Of a stretch of 64,000 nucleotides of DNA, positions 45,506 to 57,468 are shown one piece after another. The notes beneath the pieces are model-generated. The model made no database searches, was not told where the DNA came from, and saw only the letters and a program-made list of their open reading frames with translations. Both the position numbers and the translations under genes were made by a program. Source of the DNA: Cryptomeria japonica (taxonomy: Eukaryota; Streptophyta; Pinopsida; Cupressales; Cupressaceae); contig NC_081414.1 in NCBI RefSeq assembly GCF_030272615.1, forward strand, positions 525,320,637 to 525,384,636, given 5' to 3'. Every line of letters starts with the position of its first letter. Positions within the stretch are counted from its first letter, which is position 1.

Positions 45506-46279
45506 TAAAGTAATTTTGTTATTTTGAAACATTTTTAATAAAGGCATGCATTAAAAAATCTAGTCAAGTGATTTTAATTCCACTCTCATTGATTCATTTG
45601 TTATTAACTAATGCACATCTCTTCACATGTGCATATTTCTCAAGCATGAGTGAACTTACTTTTTTAGACACCATTTAACTCTACTTGTAAGTGAGTTGGC
45701 ACTATGGAAGTGCCAATCCCTAAGGTGTAGCCATGAAAAATGACATGAAAGTAACTCTTTTGCAGAGTCATGCCTCTATTTTTTCCTACTTCTACCCATA
45801 TTTATGACCCTTACACTACCCCTTGAGACCCATTATTAGCTACTTACCACTAGCCTTGATCCCTCTCTTTGTGTGATATGTGTATCATGGAATATTTGTC
45901 AATGTGTTAAAAACTTTGATCTAAAAATATGCTCTAATCATCAAGAGGTGTGATTAAAAACCAGCCTAGATGGGCCTCTCTAGGCTTATTTATAAGCCCC
46001 ACGTACCAATTTTAGTTGCCTAGGCCTTGAATTTTCCAATGCTTTCCCCATTTCTTCCATTATTTCCTCCTTTAACCTTTTCTACTATTTTTATTCTAAT
46101 CACATTCATTTATCATCCTATATACCATTATTTCCTCCATTTCTCCTTTCAAGAGATCACTTAGACACCCTTTTGGGGGAAACCTCTCAAGGGGCATCAT
46201 TTGATTGGGGCGTGTTTTCTTCTTCTTTGACATGAATCCATTTATGTTAGTCATTATGTCATATCAAAGAGGGACAAAA
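45506..46279 (+). other. 3' internal remnant of element J
   Basis: Sequence between the end of the element D LTR and the LTR at 46280. Near its end are runs such as TTTTGGGGGAAACC (about 46171) and AAAGAGGGACAAAA directly before the LTR. The latter fits a polypurine tract of a plus-strand element. No coding domain is visible. Confidence 0.4.
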
Positions 46280-47439
46280 TGTAGACACCCAAAAAATGAC
46301 ACTTATTTTTATAATTATTTAAATAAATATTTAATTAGTTATTTATCCCAATCCACTTTCTTTCCACATTTGCGCAATTTAATTCAATAATTTTATTATT
46401 TAAATAATTATATGTTTCCCTAAATTTATTTAAATTTTATCTAATTAATTTTCCTTTTATCTTAAGGTTTATTAATTTATTGAATTCAACCATAGTCTCC
46501 ATCACATAATTTTTTTAATCTTAATTAATTAATCATCCCTTCTTAATTCCTTGTTAATATTTTCTCTAATTTAATATTCCTCTAACTTAAACTCACCACC
46601 ATCCACCATGTGTCCTTCCCCTTCAGATGTGCAAGCTTGAACATTCCTCCAATAACCCTACACCTCATCATTCATAATTCTAATAAAGATAAATGTCACT
46701 TTTAGGTTTAAGTGTACATGAGGCCACCTCCCTTCTATCAATAAATTTTATTTTTAAATTTACACCTCCCTTGGATTAGGTGAAAATTCAAACCTTTTCC
46801 CTTTTCAAAACCCTACCACAATCTCCCATTTTCTTGTCCAATCTCCATCATTAAGTCATTCTTCTTATTGAACCCTCTCATGACACTTGTCCACTTCCTC
46901 TTGCTTGAGATAGCTCTTCTAATCTAAACCCTTAATCTCTTGGCAATATCTTAGTCCTCCATTCCTCACTCCATGAATCTATAAGTAGGATCCTTCACCC
47001 TTTAGTTTCATCATGTCTTTTTCTATCAAGTACATGTTAGCATTAAATTCTACCGTAAATCTCTCATAGAACCAAGATTATGTTTCCTTTATTATTGGTG
47101 ACTAGTCTCTACTAAGTGCAATAGCGTTTTCCAAACAACTCAATGCATACTCTTAAGAAACCAACATATCCCAAATTAAATAACATATTCTTATTGGGAG
47201 GCTTATTTAATTATCAATACCAAGGCCATATATACTTGGATCATATGATGGCACTATATGTGTGTCTAAAAAACTCTCTAAGCCACCTATGAGTTGTGTA
47301 AAGGGGACTAACTAAGTTCAACCATTAACTAAAACAATAACAATGTTGAAATGGAACACATATTTTCACAACAATTGTTGTGGGTAACTAGCAAGTTAAC
47401 TTAGTAGTGGTTGTGGGTAGTGTAGTGTTATGAATGTTT
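46280..47439 (+). mobile_element. Element J: LTR of a plus-strand retrotransposon, right end undefined
   Basis: Starts TGTAGACACCC, the same terminus as element E, preceded by a purine-rich tract. It is AT-rich with AATTAAATAAAT-like blocks near 46320-46560 and a weak TATA-like CTATAAGTAG at 46979-46988. The right end was not identified; it may stop before 47439, where element I begins. Confidence 0.5.
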
Positions 47440-47472
47440 TGTTAGTTCCAACCGGTGCTGAGAGGGGAGCGG

Positions 47473-49280
47473 TGATGCAGAGCGCTACAACGCTAAGCTT
47501 GGTTAGCCCAAAAAAACATTGTGATATTCAATAAGAAATCCAGACTATTCTTCTTTGATGAATAAAAGGAAATGCTATGTTCATTAAAGTCATCACAAAT
47601 TGAGTTCTTAATCAATAAGAACAATATTCCACCAGTTCGACATAAATCTGAATTCTAACATGTTCAAATGCTAGTTAACTCCAGAAAGATATTTGTCAAA
47701 ACTCTGTTTTTGCTGAGGTCTATAGTTCTCTAAAAATGTTTTACTGTTGAACTTTTGAGTTTTAAAATCTTGCTGGTTTTCCAATTGCACATACACATAT
47801 TGTGGTTTATTCTCAAATACACTTGTTTTGTTTCATTCCTTCCCTGTTCTGTTCGTAACATAAATCTGATGGCATCAAACTTCAACAAATCTTGTTTATA
47901 CACAGGAATACCAATCCCTAGTTGATTAGGCTAGTTTAGGCTTCAATTGGTTTTTCAAGTTTTGGAACCCGATGCCAATGTAAAGTTTCAATTTTGTGCC
48001 ATAAACAGGGGTTTCAATTCAAACAGTCTTTTTGGCTCGAACTTTCGATTATGGTGGTTAAGTATTGTTTCCCAAACGTTTCCTGCATGTTTTGGATCGT
48101 CTTACATTCCAAGCCAAAATCGTGGGCTTCAGAATTTGCTTTCTGCATATTCAACTTGAATGATAACCATAATGACATCCCTCCAAACTGGTATCGAACA
48201 ATTTAAGTTACTTCGGGTTTAAGTTAATACAGTCATTTGTCGTACGGCTAGGGCACAATGTAACAATTTTATTTGGTAACAAAAGCGATGACCCAGATGT
48301 AACAGAGGCGATGACCCAGTTGTTACACTATTATTTGGTTTAACTCAGTTTAAACCTTGTCTTTGAAGCATTTAACATTTCAACAATTCCGAGCATTAAA
48401 GGCATTAGAGATGTTTGCCCTAAATTGTTTGTTCGGCATTATTATTCCCGCGGAGGAAAAACCGTTTGAATTTGAGTTTGCATAGCAATGTGAATATATA
48501 CAGTTTTCACTAACAGTTTAACCGAACTTCTATGTGTAGAAATTACAATCTAAACAAATCGGTGCAGTTGTATGCTTAATCCACTGTGTTTACCGTAGAG
48601 AATGCATTCATCGTGTAATACTGCACTCTAAACCGAAATGAAAATAGAGTTCTTTCAATTAACGAAGCTAGGTATACAAATTGCTTACAGTTTTGAATGT
48701 GAACTGTCAAAATGCCTTTACACCCCGATTTGCACTTGTTTCATATCTCATTGTTTCTAACCTTGTTTCGAACACATCAACCGAACTGCAACAAAAATCA
48801 TGAACAGGAGACGTCCTCGAAACTGCTGATTTAGTTTTATTTCTTTTGCTTCGCAGACCTTCGTTGCCTCCAACCATTAGTTGGACGCACTGTTATAGAC
48901 AGCAACAGACACCCAACCGGTGTAAACCAGTTGGGGTCATTGAAACAACCGAACCAACAAAGATGGAAATAAGAAAACTCCGCTAAACAGAGCATTAACA
49001 AAAAAAACAAAACAGAACCAAAGTCCAATGGACTAAGAGTGATTGGTTTATAGAAATACCAAAAACTCTTGACCATACAAGAAATGGACTAAGTCATTTA
49101 TTCCGTTTATTACAACAAAAACAAACCAAAATCCTTGTGGACTAAGACTCCACAGCTTATAAGCATGCTGTAGGTAGTCATGACCACACAATAGGAGAGA
49201 GATGATCGTAAATGATCAAACTCAAATGATTACAACCAATGAAAACAGAATTATCCGATTACCACAGGTGCCCTGCACCA
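47473..49280 (-). repeat. 3' LTR of element G
   Basis: Starts TGATGCAG and ends CTGCACCA, near-perfect terminal inverted repeats, 1808 bp. A minus-strand TATA-like TATATATTC lies near 48493-48501. Confidence 0.93.
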
Positions 49281-49300
49281 TGATCCACAGGTAGGAAAAC

Positions 49301-52300
49301 TCAAGTCCCTTGAGTTGGGACTGCTGGAGCAGAAAAACCCAATTTCTCAAGAGCGGCAGTAGACAGCCATGTAGCATCTTCAACTGGTCGGGATTTCCAC
49401 TTAACCAAATGTTCATAATATGTATGACGTCGGGTCTTCCGGGCCACACGAGTGTCCAAAATGCAATCAATCTCCAAAGGAGGTACCGTAGGAAGAGCTG
49501 AAAGTTGTGCATCAACAAGAGAATCAGCAGCACCTGCAGTTACAGAATTATCAACAGGACCTTTATACAAATATAGATCAGCAACATTAAAGATAGGTGA
49601 TAAATGAATATCCGGAGGAAGATCAACATGATAGGCATTAGGACCACTACGTTTGAGAATTTTAAAAGGTCCAATCTTTTTTGCCAGAAGTTTCGTATAA
49701 TGGCCCTTAGGTAGCCTTTCTTTCTTTAAATGGACCATGACCAAATCCCCAACATTGAATGTGACATCTTTCCTCCGTTTATCTGCATGAGTTTTATATT
49801 TGGAATTAGAATGATGAAGCTTTACCTTAACCTGATCCTGAATATCCTTCATAACAGTAACAAAATCATCAGCCAAAGCACTGGGCTTTTCCAAACAATT
49901 AACATCCCTTAATTCCAAAATGCCCCGTGGATGAATACCATACACAATCTGAAATGGAGTTTTCCCGGTACTACGATTCACTGAATCATTATAGGAAAAC
50001 TCAGCTTGAGCCAAAACTGAATCCCAACTTGTACCATGTTCTTGTGTCAAGCACCTCAAAAGATTACCAAGAGACCTATTGATGACCTCAGTCTACCCAT
50101 CGGATTGTGGGTGATATGCAGAAGATAAACAAACATTAGTGCCCAATTTCTTCCACAAAGTGCGCCAAAAATGACCCAAGAATTTAGGATCTCTATCTGA
50201 TATAATTGACAAAGGTAAACCATGCAAACGTACTACTTCCTGAAAGAACAATCCAGCAACATGAGATGCATCATGAGTAGTTTTACATGGAATAAAATGA
50301 GCCATTTTTGAAAACCGATCTACTACCACAAATATGTTGTCATAACCTGACTTGGTCCGAGGCAAACCGAGCACAAAATCCATACTAACTGAATCCCATG
50401 GTTTAGAAGGAATGGGCAAAGGTGTGTAAAGACCAGCATTAGAGGAATGACCTTTAGATTTTTGACATATCAAACAAGTTTCAACAAATTTCCTAACATC
50501 CATTTGCAACTTAGGCCAATAATAAAACCTCTTGACTGAGTCTAAAGTTTTATCCAAACCAAAATGACCTACCAAGCTGCCACAATGTTTTTCCTTTATA
50601 ATATTTTCCCTCATTGATCCCTTTGGAACACAAAGTAAACCACCTTGGAAAAGTAGCCCATTCTGAATCAAATAATCAGAAAAATCAGTATGATACCTTG
50701 CTGTCATATCCAAACAAACCTGATAAATTTCCTTGAAATCTTCATCCGTAGCATACATGGATGCCATAGCCTCTAAACCAGCACTTTCCAATTGCATAGA
50801 CTGAATGGCAAGTGTCCTTCTACTCAAAGCATCTGCCACCTTATTAGTAACCCCTTTCTTATGTTTAATGCTGAAAGTATAGGCCTGCAAAAACTCCATC
50901 CACTTGACATGTCTATGGTTAAGTTTCTCTTGTCTATTCAGAAAACTGAGTGCACGGTTATCCGTAAAAACAATCAACTCTTTTGGTAAAAGATAATGCC
51001 TCCATTTTCTTAACGACTGAACCATAGCATAAAGTTCAAGATCATAAGTAGAATATTTTTGTTTCGCTTCATTTAATTTCTCACTAAAGAAGGCTACAGG
51101 TCTACCATCTTGACTAAGAACCCCACCAATAGCCTTATTGCTAGCATCACATTCAACAACAAAAACCTTATAAAAATCCGGTAAAACAAGTACTGGCTGT
51201 TCTGATATTTTCTTTTTCAGTAATTCAAAAGATTCATTGGCCTCTTTAGTCCATTGGAAAACACATTTTCTTCCTCCTTTAATAGTATCAATAAGTGGAG
51301 CACAAACACCACTAAAGTTTCTAATAAACTTTCTATAGAAACTGCATAAACCATGAAAACTTTTTACCTCCGTGGCTGTAGTAGGTGCTGGCCAATTTAG
51401 GATGGCTTCTACCTTTGAAGGATCCATTTTCAAACTGCCTTTTGAAATTACAAAACCCAAGAACACAAGTTCTTCTTGCATGAAGGAACACTTCTCTGAG
51501 TTTATCCTCAAGCCTTCTTCATGAAGCTTCCTCAAGACCTGATCCAAATGCTGTAAATGCTCCTCTTTGCTGCTACTAAAAATCAGAATATCATCCAAAT
51601 ATACAACAACAAATTGATGAAGAAAAGGTTTCAGCACTTCATTCATTAAACGCATGAAAGTACTAGGAGCATTGGATAAACCAAAAGGCATAACTATCCA
51701 TTCAAACAAACCCTCATTAGTTTTGAAAGCGGTTTTCCATTCGTCCCCTTCCCGTATCCGGATTTGATGATAACCACTTTTAAGATCAATCTTTGAATAG
51801 TATTTAGCACCACCTAAACAGTCCATGAGATCCTCTATCCAAGGCATGGGAAATCGGTATCTAATAGTAATATTATTAATGGCACGAGAATCTGTACACA
51901 ACCTCCAAGTTCCTTCTTTCTTAGGAGCAAGGACTGCTGGGACAGCACATGGGCTAATACTTTTCCGTATGTAACCCTTTTCTAACAATCCTTGGATTTG
52001 TCGTGCAACTTCAGCATTTTGTTCGGGAGTTAGTTTATAGGCTGCTTTATTTGGTAATGTAGCACCCGGAATCAAATCAATACAATGACTGATTGACCTC
52101 TTTGGTGGAAGAGACTCATGAGCACTATCAGCAATAATACCATCATACTTATTCAGCAAATCACATACAACCTTAGGACAAGTACTTTCCTTGGTTTCTA
52201 AATTCAATTCCCTGCCCTCACAATTAGTTTCCTTAGGTCTGATTACAACAGCAAAGCATGGAGGATTCTCTTCCTTAAGACCTTCTAAAAACTCCTTTTC

Positions 52301-53926
52301 TTTGACAACCATAACACTACTTTGTAAGATTGAATTATTTGCAACATCCGGTAAAGGTGTCATTATGAAATGTTCTCCATCTTTAGTTATATTAAACACA
52401 TTGGTTTTCCCATCATGCTGGGCATTAGTATCATATTGCCACGGTCTTCCTAAAAGAAGATGGCATGCATCCATTGCAACTATTTCACATAAAACTTTAT
52501 CTTTATAATCACCAATTTCAAATTCTACCAAGCATTGTTCATTCACAATAGTTTGCTGCTCCTTATTCAACCAGGAAACTTTATAGGGAGTAGGATGTGG
52601 AAGCCTTTTCAAATTTAACCTAGTAACCATTTCCAAGGAAACTAAATTTTCAGTAGAGCCGGAATCAACAATTACCTTACATACTTTACCTTTTGCTTTG
52701 CAAGTAGTCCGGAATAGAGATTTCCTTTGTGCTGGCTCTTTATTGAGTGGTACCAACAGCGATCTATTGAACATAAGAGTTTCTCCCTGCACTGGATCAG
52801 CATGCTTGGATGAGGTTGTATGGTATGATGAGTTGCTTTGACAATCCTCTTCTTGAATCAATTGTACCCTTCTATCTCCTGGATTGCTACTGTCACTCTT
52901 TTGTGGACATCTGAAAGATTGATGCCCAACTTGGTTGCATGAGAAGCATCTTCCGGTGAACACATTAGGACTTCTTCCTCTGGATCTGCCCCTGCCATTA
53001 TTTGACCCTCTTCCTCTGAATGAACCTCTGCCACCAGCATCATTATCAACACTTTGATTGCTGCTTTCACCTTGGGACTTAGGAAAAGTTCCTCTCCCAT
53101 TGAACCTACCTCTTCCACGGAATGAGTTTCCTCTTCCCTTACTTTGTTCTCCTCTTCTTTTTTGTTTTTCCTCAATCTTGAGGGCAAGTTGAAAACATTT
53201 GTGGACTGATTCCACACTAACCAATGTCAATTCATCTTGGATGCTATATTTCAATCCATTGATATACCTTGCAAGTTTTTGTTTTTCAGTTTCAAACATT
53301 TTGGCCTTCAAGGTCAAATTGTGAAATTCTTGAGTATAAGTACTCACATCAAGATCTTTTTGCTTCAAATTTTGAAGCTTCTTATGAAGGGTCACTTCAT
53401 AATCATCCGGTACAAACTATTTTTTCAATTCTGCCTTCATTCTGGTCCAAGTAGAAATAACCTCCTTTCCCTCTTCCAATCTCTCATTTTGTAGAAAATT
53501 CCACCAACTAAGGGCTGGCCCCTTCAATTTTGACTTTGCCAACTTCACCTTTTGGCTTGGAAGTACTACCTCACACTCAAAATAATTCTCCAAAGCTTCT
53601 ATCCAATCCATGCATTCTTCCGGTTCCAATTTGCCATGGAACAAAGGAATATCAGTCCTATCCTTTACTCCTACCCTCTCTAGGGCTGCAAGGATTGCCT
53701 TTTGATCCTCCGGAATATTTTCTTGACCGGCTGGATCTTGCTCTTCCTCTTCTTCTTCTGACTCTTCTTGGCTTCCTCTCCTCACTTGGCCTTTCAACTT
53801 ATCTAACTCTCTCTTCATTGCCCTATTCTCCTCTCTGACAGCCCTACTCTCTGCCATTTGCTCTTTGACTATCTTAGCCAATTCTACATTGGTGATTCTG
53901 ATAGGGATTTCTTCTCCATCCCCCAT
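49301..53926 (-). pseudogene. gag-pol: Element G gag-pol polyprotein, one frame with two TAG stops
   Basis: The frame starts at MGDGEEIPIRI (ATG 53926-53924), 41 bp inside the 5' LTR, and ends at 49301: 1,541 residues if uninterrupted. Domains in order: gag with coiled-coil and an acidic EESEEEEEEQD stretch near residue 85; gag core (LSWWNFLQNERLEEG) near 150; zinc knuckle CFSCNQVGHQSFRC near 325; protease IVDSGSTENLV near 420; RT with YLDD at 51590-51601 (about residue 776); RNase H with VECDAS near 925 and FTDNRAL near 980. Integrase follows with an HHCC motif near 1110-1150, MDFVLGLP near 1182 and SDRDPKF near 1242. A C-terminal chromodomain (YYEHLVKWKSRPVEDATW) lies near 1495-1515. TAG stops lie at 53419-53417 (codon 170, gag) and 50095-50093 (codon 1278, just before the integrase catalytic Glu). 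Both are best explained as CAG to TAG. Catalytic residues elsewhere look intact. In chromoviruses the chromodomain directs insertion to marked chromatin. Confidence 0.93.
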
Positions 53927-53953
53927 CTTGGTATTCCCAAAAGGTATCTTGTG

Positions 53954-53965
53954 GCTCTGATACCA
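53954..53965 (-). promoter_or_regulatory. Primer-binding site of element G (initiator-Met tRNA)
   Basis: GCTCTGATACCA, two bases from the 5' LTR start at 53968; the minus strand reads TGGTATCAGAGC. Confidence 0.92.
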
Positions 53966-53967
53966 CT

Positions 53968-55775
53968 TGATGCAGAGCGCTACAACGCTAAGCTTGGTTA
54001 GCCCAAACAAACACTGTGATATTCAATAAGAAATCCAGACTATTCTTCTTTGATGAATAAAAGGAAATGCTATGTTCATTAAAGTCATCACAAATTGAGT
54101 TCTTAATCAATAAGAACAATATTCCACCAGTTCGACATAAATCTGAATTCTAACATGTTCAAATGCTAGTTAACTCCAGAAAGATATTTGTCAAAACTCT
54201 GTTTTTGCTGAGGTCTATAGTTCTCTAAAAATGTTTTACTGTTGAACTTTTGAGTTTTAAAATCTTGCTAGTTTTCCAATTGCACATACACATATTGTGG
54301 TTTATTCTCAAATACACTTGTTTTGTTTCATTCCTTCCCTGTTCTGTTCGTAACATAAATCTGATGGCATCAAACTTCAACAAATCTTGTTTATACACAG
54401 GAATACCAATCCCTAGTTGATCAGGCTAGTTTAGGCTTCAACTGGTTTTTCAAGTTTTGGAACCCGATGCCAATGTAAAGTTTCAATTTTGTGCCATAAA
54501 CAGGGGTTTCAATTCAAACAGTCTTTCTGGCTCGAACTTTCGATTATGGTGGTTAAGTATTGTTTCCCAAACGTTTCCTGCATGTTTTGGATCGTCTTAC
54601 ATTCCAAGCCAAAATCGTGGGCTTCAGAATTTGCTTTCTGCATATTCAACTTGAATGATAACCATAATGACATCCCTCCAAACTGGTATCGAACAATTTA
54701 AGTTACTTCGGGTTTAAGTTAATACAGTCATTTGTCGTACGGCTAGGGCACAATGTAACAATTTTATTTGGTAACAAAAGCAATGACCCAGATGTAACAG
54801 AGGCGATGACCCAGTTGTTACACTGTTATTTGGTTTAACTCAGTTTAAACCTTGTCTTTGAAGCATTTAACATTTCAACAATTCCGAGCATTAAAGGCAT
54901 TAGAGATGTTTGCCCTAAATTGTTTGTTCGGCATTATTATTCCCGCGGAGGAAAAACCGTTTGAATTTGAGTTTGCATAGCAATGTGAATATATACAGTT
55001 TTCACTAACAGTTTAACCGAACTTCTGTGTGTAGAAATTACAATCTAAACAAATCGGTGCAGTTGTATGCTTAATCCACTGTGTTTACCGTAGAGAATGC
55101 ATTCATCGTGTAATACTGCACTCTAAACCGAAATGAAAATAGAGTTCTTTCAATTAACGAAGCTAGGTATACAAATTGCTTACAGTTTTGAATGTGAACT
55201 GTCAAAATGCCTTTACACCCTGATTTGCACTTGTTTCATATCTCATTGTTTCTAACCTTGTTTCGAACACATCAACCGAACTGCAACAAAAATCATGAAC
55301 AGGAGACGTCCTCGAAACTGCTGATTTATTTTTATTTCTTTTGCTTCGCAGACCTTCGTTGCCTCCAACCATTAGTTGGACGCACTGTTATAGACAGCAA
55401 CAGACACCCAACCGGTGTAAACCAGTTGGGGTCATTGAAACAACCGAACCAACAAAGATGGAAATAAGAAAACTCCGCTAAACAGAGCATTAACAAAAAA
55501 AACAAAACAAAACCAAAGTCCAATGGACTAAGAGTGATTGGTTTATAGAAATACCAAAAACTCTTGACCATACAAGAAATGGACTAAGTCATTTATTCCG
55601 TTTATTACAACAAAAACAAACCAAAATCCTTGTGGACTAAGACTCCACAGCTTATAAGCATGCTGTAGGTAGTCATGACCACACAATAGGAGAGAGATGA
55701 TCGTAAATGATCAAACTCAAATGATTACAACCAATGAAAACGGAATTATCCGATTACCACAGGTGCCCTGCACCA
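53968..55775 (-). repeat. 5' LTR of element G
   Basis: 1808 bp, starts TGATGCAG and ends CTGCACCA. Nearly identical to 47473-49280; example differences are ATTGTG/ACTGTG near 54014 and CTGG/CTAG near 54270. Confidence 0.93.
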
Positions 55776-57468
55776 AGGGGTGAATCAACACTTAATCAAA
55801 TTTTCACAATTTAACTTTTAACTTAAATCTGCATTCATCTAAAATCCAACAATATACTTAATCACTGAAGTAAAATATGCAAGCATGAAAAGTTGATAGT
55901 GACACCAAGCAATTATCTCGTGGAAACCGAAAAGGGAGAAAACCATGGTGTGAGTAGGAACTCATAAAATATGTGCTCTTCTAAAGTACGCCTTGTGAGG
56001 AGCCATCCCTGTTAGGAGATTACAAAGACACTTTTAGGTGCCACCCGGTTAAGGGATTTTGATCAAGGCCAGTTTGTGTCTTTACCCTGTTAAAGGTAGC
56101 CTGGCTAGAGGACTTAGAACATCAATTAAGATGTCACCCGGTTAAGGGATTTTACAATAGGGACCTATTAAAGTTCACATGGTTAAGGGAACTATGTTGC
56201 AGTTGTTAGAAAGCAATAGATGGATGATCTGCTGAATTAACTACTGATAGCTTGATCATGTCTCAATATGCATCACACTCAATAAACATCGGTTGTGTCT
56301 TCTCTTCACATCACTAATTTCCTTCTTACACCTTCGTCTCTTCACTCAGCCGGTCACCTATCCCTCAACATTGCACTCTACCAATCCTCAGACCTTCGGC
56401 TCTGCACTCTGTCGGTCCCCTGACCTTAGGCTTTGCACTCTGCCAGTCCTCTGATCTTCAGCTCTGCACTTTGTTGGTTCACTATCTATTGACTTTGCAC
56501 TTAGTCGATCTATCTCAAACACACTCTACTATGCTAATACCTTTTAGCACTTCCTCTCTCTCTGCTCTTCACTTTGGATCGCCTTCAACAAATTCTCCTT
56601 GTTATAAGTTTCACGATCAAAACTTTATGAATGAACTTCAAGAACACTTTATACATTTTCTGTCGACACCTTCAGGCATTCCCTCAATCAAACCAATCAT
56701 GGATTTCAGAAGATTTCAAATTCAAAATCTCCCACTCTTTCTCTGCGCACCTTACAACAATTTCGCCAAGTGTTAAACCAATTCTACCACCGCATCTCCC
56801 AAAGATAGAAACTTTTGAGTCATGTTCAGCCAAATAAGTGTGAACCAAAAAATCCGCATGTAATCATGCTTGACTGCATTATAACTGAAAGTTGACCTTA
56901 CCAACATATGATTTGGCATAGACACAAGCTCACCAACTCATCCTTTTCCACCGCAACTGAATAACCGATCACCACTCTGAGATTTATGGTGATCACCTGT
57001 CTTCCTTCTGTCATACTGGTGTACCGGTATGGCACTGCACTTCTATATTACCGGTTCGTCCTTTGATTGCCGGTTTGTTATGCTAGCACCAAGTCTCTTC
57101 CCCTGTTTACCAATGAGTTACTGGTTTGTATAAACAAACAGGTTTTCTTGCCTAAGTCACCTTTTGTGACTTCACCATCATCAAAGTGACCGATCATCAT
57201 CATCAAAGTGATTGATCTTCCTAAATGATAGACCAGTTGGCTTAGTATATATTTCCTTTAGCTGATTGAACCTTTGATCATTCAATACCAAAGTTGTTTC
57301 CATGTTTTGTAAGTCACCACTTTTGCTTACTGAAAAACAAAACCACTCTACCTATACCACTTGATCGGTTAGTGTCTTCACTGGTAAGTGTTGGACATCA
57401 ATGACAAATCTTATCACATATACCAATTCTCTGGATTGACCGGTTTTATCAATGTCAACAATCCAACA

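Larger units (their letters stand above)
47473..55775 (-). mobile_element. Element G: young Ty3/gypsy chromovirus, nearly intact
   Basis: Two LTRs of exactly equal length (1808 bp) flank a 4687-bp internal region on the minus strand. It has an initiator-Met primer site and one gag-pol frame ending in a chromodomain. By eye the LTRs differ at about a dozen positions, mostly transitions, so this is the youngest insertion in the window. Flanks AGCGG (47468-47472) and AGGGG (55776-55780) are a TSD with one mismatch. I saw no clear polypurine tract beside the left LTR. Confidence 0.92.
47440..57468 (-). mobile_element. Element I: solo LTR, split by element G
   Basis: Starts TGTTAGTTCC at 47440 and ends CAATCCAACA at 57468. 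Flanks are TGTTT (47435-47439) and TGTTC (57469-57473), a TSD with one mismatch. Without element G and its duplication it is about 1.7 kb. The GGGGTGAATCAA stretch after 55775 and GAGAAAACCATGG near 55936 resemble the reverse complement of the element A LTR, so it belongs to a related copia-type family in minus orientation. No primer site or coding region adjoins it, so it is read as a solo LTR. Confidence 0.7.

Noticed and set aside
45299-45547. 82-codon minus-strand frame
   Set aside because: It straddles the end of the element D LTR and its flank, and has no motif.
48837-49076. 79-codon minus-strand frame in both LTRs of element G (also 55332-55571)
   Set aside because: The LTRs are nearly identical, so conservation between them shows nothing about coding. 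No motif is seen, and the frame is short and hydrophobic in a T-rich stretch.
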